Shown: positions 42,366 through 50,940, counted from the stretch's first letter. The stretch is DNA of 64,000 bases from Prostheceraeus crozeri (GCA_907163375.1 CAJQUW010004639.1:24746-88745), one strand, 5' to 3'. Made by a program: numbers and translations. The notes: generated from the letters alone by a model not told the origin.

Positions 42366-43016
42366 ATGAGTTGGAAATTAGATTCCCTACAACGTATTGA
42401 AACGGATCATGATCGAAACGTCTATTTCAAAGATTCAACTGGAAATGTGAGAAGAGAGTTTGCTTTATCTTATCGTCATTTTCAATCTCTACATCATATC
42501 ATGAAGGATTTGAAATACTTCTATATGAAAAGACATTCACGTATTGGAAATCACATCTGGTTGCGCGTCAACAAACGGCGAATTCAACGCTATCATTCCC
42601 AACTCCATACTAACTTCACATTTCATCAAGGTAGTTGGGAAAAGTATAAAAGGAAGGTACATCGCTCAATTTACTCATTCTTTCATCATGGAGTGCCATC
42701 GCTACACCATCGTCAACATTCTCCGTCGCTTCAGACTCTACACCAAAATCGATCTCACAACATTACACCAACACCTTCCAAACAGCAAGTATTACCCGGG
42801 CCGTCCTCAAATGTTGGTGGTGAAGATGAACAATTCACAGAATCTTCAACTCTTCCCAAATGGGACTGTACAGATTCTCGGCGCCCTTTCTCATTCATCG
42901 GCGCAGTCAATGCGCTTAGAGCTACAGAGACTACTACGTCGGATATGGAAGAGGGAGAGGTGTGTGATGTCGAATCTGACTGTGGACAATATGGTGATCT
43001 CTACTCAATTGAGTGA
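42366..43016 (+). CDS. Small PC4-like protein with disordered tail, paralog 2, element B
   Basis: 216 residues. Residues 1-105 are paralogous to the upstream gene (LDSLQRIETDHDRN, FALSYRHFQSLHHIM, GSWEKYKRKVHRSI). From about residue 108 the protein is rich in S, T, P, Q and then D/E (SDMEEGEVCDVESDC), a probable disordered tail or activation domain. That tail is encoded by the same DNA as the first half of the TBP-like gene in a different frame, a real gene overlap of about 330 nt. Confidence 0.6.
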   Translation: MSWKLDSLQRIETDHDRNVYFKDSTGNVRREFALSYRHFQSLHHIMKDLKYFYMKRHSRIGNHIWLRVNKRRIQRYHSQLHTNFTFHQGSWEKYKRKVHRSIYSFFHHGVPSLHHRQHSPSLQTLHQNRSHNITPTPSKQQVLPGPSSNVGGEDEQFTESSTLPKWDCTDSRRPFSFIGAVNALRATETTTSDMEEGEVCDVESDCGQYGDLYSIE

Positions 43017-43233
43017 AAGTGTATCATTTTTGAAGATTCGTACCAGCAGTTACAATTTGTGTTATGAACCCGAACTTTTTACTGCAGCTCTAATTAGTTG
43101 TTGGTTACCTGTGCATGTGGCAATCTTTCATAATAGTAAAGTGATCATTACTGGACTAAAATCTCATGTACAAGCAAATGTGATCCTAGACTATCTCATC
43201 GAGTATGTACGTACCCAGCGGATTGTCAAATAA
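42688..43233 (+). CDS. TBP-like (TATA-binding protein fold) protein, element B
   Basis: 181 residues from the ATG at 42688. Residues 6-87 and 99-177 are two repeats matching the two halves of TBP. Repeat 1 has YTIVNILRRFRLYTKIDL, YYPGRPQMLVVKM and LQLFPNGTVQILGA; repeat 2 has VDNMVISTQLSE, LCYEPELFTAALIS, VAIFHNSKVIITGLKS and a closing helix. The Phe of the F-x-x-GK/SK strand, which kinks DNA in TBP, is present in both repeats (about 56 and 147). The chain is about as long as the TBP core and has no other domain. It lies just downstream of the PC4-like genes, and many promoters of this element have TATATAA boxes. No search was possible; the match is by eye. Confidence 0.65.
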   Translation: MECHRYTIVNILRRFRLYTKIDLTTLHQHLPNSKYYPGRPQMLVVKMNNSQNLQLFPNGTVQILGALSHSSAQSMRLELQRLLRRIWKRERCVMSNLTVDNMVISTQLSESVSFLKIRTSSYNLCYEPELFTAALISCWLPVHVAIFHNSKVIITGLKSHVQANVILDYLIEYVRTQRIVK

Positions 43234-43259
43234 AAAACAATTTTTCCAACATGATGTTT

Positions 43260-43721
43260 TTATTTCAAATCATGATAGAACTTACAAATCATTTTTTCAT
43301 TAGAGGATGGATTACATGAAAAGTTTTGAATAACAGATGCAAATCGAGATACATGTAAACGTTTTAAGATGAAGTACAGTACAAAAGCACCACACGTTGA
43401 TGAAAGTGGATGTTGTAATATGCGTTCATTTCGCTGATATTGACGCGTATGTTTTCTCAACCACTGCTGTGTTGGTATATTTGGAGGTTGAGCAAGAGAG
43501 TCAAATAGTTCACCACGTCGGTCTTCTCCAATAAAGATCGCTTTCCAATGCTGACCACCTAAATTCTGCGAATGAGTGTTTAGCACAATAAAGATGGGAT
43601 AGTGATTTACTGCAGGTGGTAAGGTATCGAGCGAATAGACATTATCGAAAGCTTTCAACGTCGCTTCGTCTGCATTACGCTGCACTTTAGTTTTAATATC
43701 GTCAGCAGTCAACCAACTCAT
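43260..43721 (-). CDS. PRO: Adenain-like cysteine protease, element B
   Basis: 153 residues, last gene of the minus-strand structural block. Catalytic His (GGQHWKAIF), acidic residue (GELFDSL) and Cys (SSTCGAFVLYF) are all present. It starts inside the stop codon of the capsid gene (TAATG). The frame is whole and its 3' end faces that of the TBP-like gene. Confidence 0.9.
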   Translation of the reverse strand: MSWLTADDIKTKVQRNADEATLKAFDNVYSLDTLPPAVNHYPIFIVLNTHSQNLGGQHWKAIFIGEDRRGELFDSLAQPPNIPTQQWLRKHTRQYQRNERILQHPLSSTCGAFVLYFILKRLHVSRFASVIQNFSCNPSSNEKMICKFYHDLK

Positions 43722-44991
43722 TAACGATTATACTGAAGAATAACGTCACGATACTTTGTAATTTCAATATTTGAATCGAAGACTGCATAAATTAATACAT
43801 TGATCGTCTCAGGTAGTGTTCTTTTCAACGTCAAATCCAAACGAATATTATGAGGCACGTTCGCTTGACGATAGGGTGCACTAATATCGCTGTCAGCAGT
43901 CAAATAAAATGCATAAATAGTATATCCACTCTTAAACTCTTTCATAGTCAGTCCGTTGGTGTCATCCGTATTGTAAAAGCCAAAGACATCCATAAAATCA
44001 ACATAACTGCGCATAAATTGATCCGCAGCAAAATCTGGTTTGTAGGGTGGACCAGGATGACTCACACCATTTACACGTAAAGCAATTTCACTTAACTGAT
44101 TGTGTTTAAAATTGAAAGGATTCTTCTTTATATTACCATTAAATGCATCATTTTCAACCATTGCCACCATGAGGAGCTTCGGTGCTTCCGATGGAAAGAG
44201 GCCATCTTTCATGAAACTCTTTTGATCTTTCGGAATTGTAAAGGTGAGAAGCTTTGTATGCTGAATGGGGCAAATGGCATTTTGGCGGTTAAGACCTTCA
44301 GCATGTCCTCTAATGACACTTGGATTCGGTACTACTCGACGAATGTAAAGTGCAATATCTTCCACATGAATTCTAAAATTGGCAACTTTAGCAAATGCAT
44401 TCAGCGCAAATTCAGGCTTATTCAATATCAGCTTGAGTCGCATGCTGGTATTACAGAGTAAAAACTTTGACTGTCTAAAGAAGTCTAAATTCAGCGGACC
44501 ATATAGCTGACATACTTTACTATCTTTAATCATAGCAGATCGCTTTACAAAGCCACTGTTTGTTTCAGCATCAAATTTTCCTGCTTCATCTCTGTACCAT
44601 CCCATGGCTTCCATATGACTTTTTCGTGCTGCTGGATGAAACTGTGATTGAAATATGATTTATAGGGATAATCGCTTTGACCACTTTCCACCTGCTGCTC
44701 TCCAATCGTTAGAGAAACATCGCGAAGTAATGTAGTCAATGGTAAATTGTTCAGTCCAACTTTATGTGCATCGTCAATAGCAGTTCCATCTGCTTGCTAT
44801 ATTCTAAACCTCAAATCAACCATCGCATAACTCAAATCTATGTAGTCATCACTACCACCAGGAATAACAAATTCAATGGGGCCAGCATTCTCAGCTGTTC
44901 GAGGATGATAATCTACAATACTTGAACTAAGAATATCTGTCTGTATGGCTTGTTGATCAAACAAACAAAAACCGGAAGTTTTACACTCCAT
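43721..44991 (-). pseudogene. MCP: Polinton major capsid protein (double jelly roll), element B
   Basis: About 423 codons. Starts MECKTSGFCLFDQQAIQ and has FVIPGGSDDYIDLSYA, TTLLRDVSLTIGEQQV and a C-terminal jelly-roll end INVLIYAVFDSNIEITKYRD. It belongs to the F54H12.2-like family of animal genomes, regarded as Polinton capsid proteins. Neighbours on both sides are virion genes. It is broken. Confidence 0.85.
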
Positions 44992-44993
44992 GA

Positions 44994-45449
44994 TTAGAAG
45001 TTATAGCAGCGTCGTCGTTTAGCGCCTGATGAATGATTAGAGCGTCTGCGACGTTTGCGTGAATGCCTTTTGACTGAAGATCGCACCTTACCAGCTCCGC
45101 GATGTTTCCTCCTTCCTTTATTCATTCGTTTAGGTGATTTCTTTCCTTGAGTAACACCAGCAAAGGTCTGCTTCAATGTTTTTAAACCGCGTTCCTTCCC
45201 ACGATTCAACAAACTGCTCTTAAAACTTCTACCTCTGGAAAGATCACTAGCAACATCACCAGCAAAGCCAACGGCATTACTTAAAACATTTCGTTTTAAA
45301 GATCTACCGACATTGGATATGAGAGGTGCTACAACAGATTTCAGTGCGCCAAGTATGCTACCTCCACGTTGGCGGCGAGCGCCCATGTAAATTTGTCTTC
45401 CACCACTTACATAGGAGGGTCGTGAATAAAATGAGGCAGTTGGATTCAT
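44994..45449 (-). CDS. Basic core/minor virion protein (pX/pVI-like)
   Basis: 151 residues. A Gly-rich amphipathic stretch (RQRGGSILGALKSVVAPL) resembles the membrane-lytic or core peptides of adenovirus pVI/pX precursors; the C-terminal third is highly basic (KGRRKHRGAGKVR, then RHSRKRRRRSNHSS). GG pairs fit cleavage by the element's adenain-like protease. It ends 2 bp before the capsid ATG. Likely DNA-condensing or membrane-active virion protein. Confidence 0.7.
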   Translation of the reverse strand: MNPTASFYSRPSYVSGGRQIYMGARRQRGGSILGALKSVVAPLISNVGRSLKRNVLSNAVGFAGDVASDLSRGRSFKSSLLNRGKERGLKTLKQTFAGVTQGKKSPKRMNKGRRKHRGAGKVRSSVKRHSRKRRRRSNHSSGAKRRRCYNF

Positions 45450-45490
45450 AGCTCAAACCCTAAACATTGTTAGTTACAACTTTGCATGAA

Positions 45491-46579
45491 TCACTGTCGA
45501 TCACTTAGATGAAAGATGTCGGCACGACGGATCCAAGAGTTCATACTTGAAGGATAACCAGTCCATTTAACAAGACACCATTCTTCACCTTGCCGTTTTT
45601 TACATCGAATGATTTTCTCTACCAAATATGTTTCACTTTCAGTGACTACCTCAATCTCATCGCGGTAAAAGCTACCCTCAATGTCTTCATTATCGTAATC
45701 TTTCAACTTGTAGGTGGTCGGAGAGTCTTTTTGATTAATCCTTGATACTGTAAATACCTCCTCTGTCCAATTCGGAAGGTACCCTTTATAAAAAACACTT
45801 TTCACTTTTGAGATACGAACTTTATCACCAATTTTCACATCACTTTTCACATGAGTGCGTTTATGTTGGAATGATTCGTGCACTTTATCTACATTGTCAG
45901 CATTTACATCTACTGGTCTGAGTCCAATAGAACGATGGATAGAGTGATTGTAGGCATGGAGTGTATCTTGTAGAACCTTTGTCCAATTTTGTGTCAAGTT
46001 GGCAGCAAAATGTCGCCACAAGCGATTTTTTAATGTGCGATTAAAACGTTCAACGAGTGCAGCTTTATAAGCACTCTTTACACTAAACAACTCAATGTCA
46101 TGCCTCTCAAATAATCTTTTCACATGCTGATTTTCAAACTCTTTTCCTTTATCACTCTGAATTCTTTTTGGAATGCGACCTTCTCGAAAAATTGTTTGGA
46201 ATGCTCTTGCTACTCCTTTCCCTTCTTTAGTTTTTAAAGGTTGAGCCCACGCATAACGCGAGAAAATATCAATGACGGTTAAAATAAAATTATTGCCCGA
46301 GTTATGTTTTGAAATGGAGGCGACATCACACAAATCTGCTTGCCACTGTTCACCGATGTCATGAACAATATAATGGCGGGTGCGGTACTTCTTTTTCGCT
46401 TGTTTGTGGAGTGTATAGCTAGCCTGACCCTTTAACCATCGTTTCACTTGTGATTGTGGAAGACCACTCGCTTTTGATAATTTCTTGATAGATGCAAATC
46501 CTGCCGGATGTTTTACATCATAATAGATTGACTTCAAACGTTCAGTCGATGACGACTGACTCTTTTTCCTCCTTCTCAT
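45491..46579 (-). CDS. INT: Retrovirus-type integrase with chromodomain
   Basis: 362 residues from the ATG at 46579; the open frame reaches 46711, but the extra 44 residues lack features and overlap a Cys-rich gene in another frame. Order: a zinc/HTH-like N-terminal region (FASIKKLSKASGLPQSQ), the rve core with WQADLCD, IQSDKGKEFEN and ALVERFNRTLKN (D, D and E about 33 residues apart), an SH3-like tail (KIGDKVRISK, FTVSRI) and a C-terminal chromodomain (YLVEKIIRC, EWCLVKWTGYPSSMNSW). It joins the element's ends to host DNA, making 6-bp duplications. The frame is whole. Confidence 0.92.
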   Translation of the reverse strand: MRRRKKSQSSSTERLKSIYYDVKHPAGFASIKKLSKASGLPQSQVKRWLKGQASYTLHKQAKKKYRTRHYIVHDIGEQWQADLCDVASISKHNSGNNFILTVIDIFSRYAWAQPLKTKEGKGVARAFQTIFREGRIPKRIQSDKGKEFENQHVKRLFERHDIELFSVKSAYKAALVERFNRTLKNRLWRHFAANLTQNWTKVLQDTLHAYNHSIHRSIGLRPVDVNADNVDKVHESFQHKRTHVKSDVKIGDKVRISKVKSVFYKGYLPNWTEEVFTVSRINQKDSPTTYKLKDYDNEDIEGSFYRDEIEVVTESETYLVEKIIRCKKRQGEEWCLVKWTGYPSSMNSWIRRADIFHLSDRQ

Positions 46580-46757
46580 CTGTTTGTTTTCTTGCCTTTC
46601 TACATTTACAACAACTGCAGCATTTAGCTTTAGCGGTTTTGCGATCGTGTTCACATTGCTTAGGGGTTTCATTATGAGAGCTGGCGCAGCAAGTGCAAGT
46701 GACAACGACATTCACCTCTGGCGGCTCATTACATGGCAAGCAACACATCTGCTTCAT
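46542..46757 (-). CDS. Small Cys-rich protein overlapping the integrase start
   Basis: 71 residues with 13 cysteines (MCCLPCNEPP, TCTCCASSH, KCCSCCKCRK) and a charged tail. It begins one base from the stop of the 230-codon gene, which supports it as a real link in the gene chain. Its DNA would otherwise be the featureless extension of the integrase frame. Metal-binding or disulfide-rich function is possible; no family recognised. Confidence 0.45.
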   Translation of the reverse strand: MKQMCCLPCNEPPEVNVVVTCTCCASSHNETPKQCEHDRKTAKAKCCSCCKCRKARKQTDEKEEKESVVID

Positions 46758-46758
46758 A

Positions 46759-47451
46759 TTAATAGTCTGAGAACATGCATTTCCTGGGAGGAGCTGTTTT
46801 ACGTTTTCCTTTTACTAGTTTTAGTGGTGATGTAGATCTACGTCGAGTTCTTCCTCTTGTTTGCTTAGTGAGTGTGGGAGGGGATGTAGCAGGTGACGTC
46901 TTAAACCAATTTGTTGGCATTTTCATCGTCTGAAGCATTGGAGCAGTAGCCACTGTTGAATCAAGTTCTTTCAATGTCTCATTATTCAAAGCAAATTTTG
47001 GCACATTATGCTTTTTCAATAGTTTAAGAAAGTATGACCAACCAGGTGGAACATAGCCCTGACGGCGCTTTCTACGTGTCGCATACTGAATCAAGTCTTC
47101 ATAACGTGAAGCATCAAACACTTTATTTTCATCTGTAATGATTTCTCCTCTATCATTTACATTGAGATGGGGTTCAATACTGTTGAAAAGAGATATGGCA
47201 TGTGCGCGAGATGCTAAAGGTGTAGCAGTCGATACAGAGTCACGCATCTTATTCTTCAAGTTTTTCAATTGCTCAACAGTTTCCGATTGTAATGATACAG
47301 CACGATGTGGATCTTTGATGTGAACATTTTGCTGATAATCTATTTCTTTCCTATACATTTGATTTGCAAGAGGTTGCTTTACTTGCTGCATGGCAGTCAC
47401 TTGTACATATTCATCCTGAGGAATAACAATCATGCGAGAATAAGAACTCAT
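46759..47451 (-). CDS. Conserved Polinton protein of unknown function, 230 residues
   Basis: Alpha-helical central part (VEQLKNLKNKMRDSV) and a conserved block GYVPPGWSYFLKLLKKHNVP; the C-terminal third is Thr/Pro-rich then basic (TKQTRGRTRRRSTSPLK). The PGW block appears to recur in animal Polintons, function unknown to me. Its start overlaps the end of the ATPase gene by 4 bp, suggesting coupled expression. A virion or packaging role is the best guess. Confidence 0.6.
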   Translation of the reverse strand: MSSYSRMIVIPQDEYVQVTAMQQVKQPLANQMYRKEIDYQQNVHIKDPHRAVSLQSETVEQLKNLKNKMRDSVSTATPLASRAHAISLFNSIEPHLNVNDRGEIITDENKVFDASRYEDLIQYATRRKRRQGYVPPGWSYFLKLLKKHNVPKFALNNETLKELDSTVATAPMLQTMKMPTNWFKTSPATSPPTLTKQTRGRTRRRSTSPLKLVKGKRKTAPPRKCMFSDY

Positions 47452-48065
47452 AGTTTGTAGATAATCATGGGAGTTTTCAAAATATCACTTCGAAATCTAA
47501 ATTCTTCCGGACACTCTTGCGTAAAGTCAATGAATAAGTAACCGTATGGTTTTTCAGTAGCTGCTTGAAAAATTTCAATTAAGGCTTTTGATCCTCTGGG
47601 TGCAACTTGTCGCGCTAAAATTTCAAATTGACTTTTATCTCGCGGATTCTTGAAAATAGCATAATAGTGTGTATTCAGGTTTCGTGTACGAGCTTCTTTT
47701 CCATCAGGAAACAAATTTTGTGTGACATAGATGATAAAACACCTTTTATGATGTGCTGCACGAGTGAACATATCTGTAACATCTTTGGAATTCTTACTTT
47801 CTTTTAATAAATCATCCAATACAACAACATCATTAGACTGAAGTTTATCCACTGGAATAATTCTTTCATGTCGAATAAAGTTGCGACTTTGCAATTCCTG
47901 AAACAGCGACGGTTGATAAATACCATAACACCAAATCACTCGATTGATAGGTTCCTTAAACAGCTCCCTTCTTTTATCCGATAAATTCAGCGTGAAAACA
48001 GTTTTACCTGCATGAGATGGACCTGATACAGTCAGAACTTTATCACATTGAAGTCTGAAATCCAT
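47448..48065 (-). CDS. ATPase: Genome-packaging ATPase (A32/FtsK-HerA type)
   Basis: 205 residues from the ATG at 48065, preferred over an upstream in-frame ATG at 48137 because it starts the conserved fold directly and leaves the preceding core peptide gene (ending 48097) clear. Walker A is GPSHAGKT (about residues 16-23), Walker B VVVLDDLL (about 80-87), and a sensor strand IIYVTQNLF follows. The size is standard for Polinton ATPases, which pump DNA into the capsid. Frame whole. Confidence 0.9.
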   Translation of the reverse strand: MDFRLQCDKVLTVSGPSHAGKTVFTLNLSDKRRELFKEPINRVIWCYGIYQPSLFQELQSRNFIRHERIIPVDKLQSNDVVVLDDLLKESKNSKDVTDMFTRAAHHKRCFIIYVTQNLFPDGKEARTRNLNTHYYAIFKNPRDKSQFEILARQVAPRGSKALIEIFQAATEKPYGYLFIDFTQECPEEFRFRSDILKTPMIIYKL

Positions 48066-48096
48066 TTTAATACTTTGAGATTCAACATTTGCATAA

Positions 48097-48447
48097 TTAA
48101 CGCTTAGAGCCAAAGATATTACCCAATAGGTTGCCAACGACAGGAGCTATCATTGGAAGTATTGCTGAAAGGAAACCGCCCTTTTGTGTTAGAGTTTTCC
48201 TCTTTCTTTGAAGGGTGACTTTAGGATTGGAGATGAAACGCAATTTTGTGGCATATCGCTTAAGTAACTTTCGTTATTTTGGCGCTAATTTCTTCGTCCT
48301 CAACTTCCTCACATGAGAAATAATTTCACAAATGAATTTATCGTTAGCATGTCGCATAGCATTGTATCGCTGATTTGCTTTCATTCGTCGGAGAGCTTGA
48401 ATGGCTGAAGAAAACTTTGAAGACTTTTGACTTTTACGTTTCGCCAT
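48097..48447 (-). pseudogene. Second small basic core-type peptide
   Basis: Begins MAKRKSQKSSKF, very basic. The C-terminal part carries KRKTLTQKGGFLSAILP and PVVGNLLGNIFGSKR, the KK-x-L-x-QKGGF hydrophobic tail frequent in small Polinton virion peptides, again with a GG pair suitable for adenain cleavage. Too short and interrupted to show as one long frame. Broken. Confidence 0.55.
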
Positions 48448-48498
48448 TTTCCGTGTTAGTCTTTGCTAAAACCTATCTTTATCACATTTGCATAGGTA

Positions 48499-48822
48499 CT
48501 AACTATTGCGGCATAAGTGACACTCGAAATGAGCAATATCACAGTGGTTACATTTGCAAAGTTGAATGCAATTACGTATGAAACAGCGTTGACAAAAAGC
48601 GTGCTTACATCTCTTGAAGATGCGCTTTTCATTTCCATCCTTTCGCTTACATACATCACAACACATAGTTTCACCGTTACTGATGTCTATAGCAAGTCTT
48701 TTTGAAGATATGAATTTGCTAGCCTTTTCTAAATAATAGACACATGTACAGAAGGAATATACTTCGAGAGTGAGCAGAAATAGCTCGAAAACCAGTTGTG
48801 CTACAATCAAGTACCACTGCAT
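48499..48822 (-). CDS. Small membrane protein with RING-like zinc site
   Basis: 107 residues. Residues 3-30 form one hydrophobic helix (YLIVAQLVFELFLLTLEV), then a short linker, then a RING-like pattern: CCDVC, then RCKHAFCQRC, then CKCNHC and a final ECHLC. Membrane-anchored RING proteins act as E3 ubiquitin ligases in many viruses; here this is inference. Starts at the inner ATG rather than the TTG two codons earlier. It follows the 136-codon gene with almost no gap. Confidence 0.6.
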   Translation of the reverse strand: MQWYLIVAQLVFELFLLTLEVYSFCTCVYYLEKASKFISSKRLAIDISNGETMCCDVCKRKDGNEKRIFKRCKHAFCQRCFIRNCIQLCKCNHCDIAHFECHLCRNS

Positions 48823-48824
48823 TT

Positions 48825-49235
48825 TCAATTTTTCTTTATAGAAAGTTGAATGTGAATATCTGAAATCGCTTCAATCACTAGACTGCCGCCATGATGATTA
48901 AATGCGTTAAGACGTTCAGCAATTTTTATCATATGTCTTTTAAAAAAATCTTCGGGGTGATCTACCACTTCCATTGAATAGGAAGCAAAATGGAAAGAGC
49001 GACTTTCCACCTCTTCCTTTCCAAAATGACTAAACTTAATTTTCGCAACTAATCGCGCCATGATAATGCTATCAGAGAATGTATTCATTAACTCTAGAAA
49101 TAGAGTGCTAGCATCATCGACCACTGCTTCGATGTCGGTCTCATCTTTATGAAAATTTATCACATAATCTTGAACAGCTCCTTTTAAACTTTGCCTATGA
49201 AAATGTAATGTTCCGCAGTCGTTTGAGAAAGACAT
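48825..49235 (-). CDS. Conserved Polinton protein of unknown function, 136 residues
   Basis: Contains MARLVAKIKFSHFGKEE, then VDHPEDFFKRHMIKIAERLN and ends GGSLVIEAISDIHIQLS. The combination FF-x-x-HM-x-x-I-x-x-RLN then a beta hairpin looks conserved rather than random, but I cannot name a family. It is packed between the RING-like and exonuclease-like genes on the same strand. Confidence 0.5.
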   Translation of the reverse strand: MSFSNDCGTLHFHRQSLKGAVQDYVINFHKDETDIEAVVDDASTLFLELMNTFSDSIIMARLVAKIKFSHFGKEEVESRSFHFASYSMEVVDHPEDFFKRHMIKIAERLNAFNHHGGSLVIEAISDIHIQLSIKKN

Positions 49236-49322
49236 GATCGCCCTTTATCTAACCCATTCATTGCATGAAAATAACAACTCTTCTCATAGTAACATTTATT
49301 GAATAACTGTAACAAGCATGCA

Positions 49323-49853
49323 TTATAAATCAATGGTTTGAAAGAGATAAAATAGATACAGCTGGTAACTATCATACAGCGAGCAATGATGACCATACAG
49401 GACTTTGGCAGTGTTGAGGTAAGGAGGAAAGAAGCATTGGTTATGAACGTAGCTACTACAACGAACAGACAAAATAGGAACAGACAAATCCTTAAAACGT
49501 TTCGTGACTTCATGGTAGTGTTGATTCACTCTACTATCCCAAGGCGGGAGCAAAATGTCATCAATGATTAGATTGGGAAATACTTTCCTCTCCTTACCAG
49601 GATTATTACAAAAGATGCGTATAACATTGAAAGCAGTTAACCATCGTTTAAAGTCAATAAGAAGAGCACTCTCACAAGAAAAGCCATAGTCTTGCAAATA
49701 TTTCAGATTAAGTCCATGAATGTGTTTTCTCGCCCATTGATCAACATTGGGATCGCAGTTGGCATGTTGATGATAGACACTAACAATCTGATATGTCCAA
49801 TTGTTCATAGCAATAGCACTGAGCTCCTGTACAGGGTCACCCTCACAATCCAT
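49323..49853 (-). CDS. Possible DEDD-type exonuclease-like protein
   Basis: 176 residues. The start IIIFMDCEGDPVQELSAI (counting residues before the ATG) has the form of an exonuclease I motif, D-x-E followed by a strand and a hydrophobic helix. A possible second acidic motif is LIDFKRWL near residue 85, and an H-x-x-x near the end. A TTTTAG just before may be a splice acceptor. DEDD or RNase H-like fold is a hypothesis; catalytic residues II and III are uncertain. Confidence 0.4.
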   Translation of the reverse strand: MDCEGDPVQELSAIAMNNWTYQIVSVYHQHANCDPNVDQWARKHIHGLNLKYLQDYGFSCESALLIDFKRWLTAFNVIRIFCNNPGKERKVFPNLIIDDILLPPWDSRVNQHYHEVTKRFKDLSVPILSVRCSSYVHNQCFFPPYLNTAKVLYGHHCSLYDSYQLYLFYLFQTIDL

Positions 49854-49905
49854 AAAAATGATGATAGAAGCCTAAAACGGAAATTTACACATCTAAGGAA
49901 ACGTT

Positions 49906-50106
49906 CTATAACATATCACAAAATGAAGAATTACATCGATGCTTTTCACGACAAAATACACAAATGATATGATGGCAACGAAGAAGTAAAATGTATCTAA
50001 TAAGACCACGTCTACGACACTCAAAGCACATAAGCGAATTGTCATAGGGTAGAGTTAGGAAAGGACTAGTAATTCTCCTTCTTTGATTTGCGTTTTGATG
50101 CAGCAT
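49906..50106 (-). CDS. Second small RING-like zinc protein
   Basis: 66 residues from the inner ATG. The C-terminal half has CFECRRRGLIRYILLL, then RCHHIICVFC and a last C-x-x-x-x-x-C pair, again a RING-type spacing but without the membrane helix. It overlaps the end of the upstream terminal gene in another frame. Short, so moderately supported. Confidence 0.45.
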   Translation of the reverse strand: MLHQNANQRRRITSPFLTLPYDNSLMCFECRRRGLIRYILLLRCHHIICVFCREKHRCNSSFCDML

Positions 50107-50840
50107 TCTTCTCCGACTTGCGCTTCGTACCACTGATGTTAAGGATTTGATCAATTATGTCGTCCACGTTGGGCGGTTTTGGAATATATAGGATGGATTC
50201 CATATGCATGGAGAGCGAGACTATTTTATTATCCTTGTGTCGACCATAATATAGCCCATTCACTTTGAAAAGGATATCCCAAGTACCTTCTCCGAGCTCA
50301 TCACATCTGATGGGTATTGAATGATCTCCATCCTTCTTATAGTAAGTACACCAATGTGATACCGGTAGGCAAATGTGATTACCATCCCAAATCTTTCTAT
50401 AGGGAGCATCCTTGTCATCTCTAGCCTTCCACTCTTGAGCAAGAGGAGTAGGAATGTCCATATTTAATGTCACGTACTCCTCAATAATATCAAGTTGGTA
50501 GCGAATGTACGGACTCACGGGGATCAGTATGTAGTCCCCATACTGATTGCGCATTATCTTGACATCCGTTGAAGGGAGCATTCCCGTTTGGAGTACTACG
50601 CTATGATCGTCATAACGCAAGACTTGTTTAAATTTACGCTGTAGCGGTGTAGGATTATGTACCTTGGTTGTTTCTTCCACTGGCCTCAGTTGTAGATGAT
50701 CTGATCGTAGCGAACCTTGTAACGTTTGACCGCCATTTTGTCCTACTAGTGCAGCAGATGGAGTAGATGCCTGAAAATGAAAAAGATTGTATTAAGTTTA
50801 CGTTCAAGGGAGGAGAGGGAGGAAAGTAGCGACTTACCAT
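50066..50840 (-). CDS. Spliced gene next to the right terminal repeat, unknown function
   Basis: The ATG at 50840 is followed immediately by GTAAGT; the acceptor (TTTTCAG) ends just before 50770 and the second exon (GCATCTACTCCATCTGC) is open to 50066. The 67-nt intron leaves exon 1 with only the start codon as coding sequence. The product, about 235 residues, has a Ser/Gln lead, a globular centre (YILIPVSPYIRYQLDIIEEY, GTWDILFKVNGLYYGRH) and a basic Lys/Ser tail. No family recognised. The TATA box is at 50941-50950. Confidence 0.6.
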
Positions 50841-50940
50841 TTTAGTTGGATAATAGAATAGGGAACTAGAGAGAGAGAAAATGTGCGTCCGTCACTCGTG
50901 TGATTCAACGATGGAATGATTCTCACTGTGGAAGGCTCGC

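Noticed and set aside
48456-48705. Small frames on both strands over the RING-like gene
   Set aside because: Overlapping shadows; the cysteine pattern and membrane helix favour the 48499-48822 frame.
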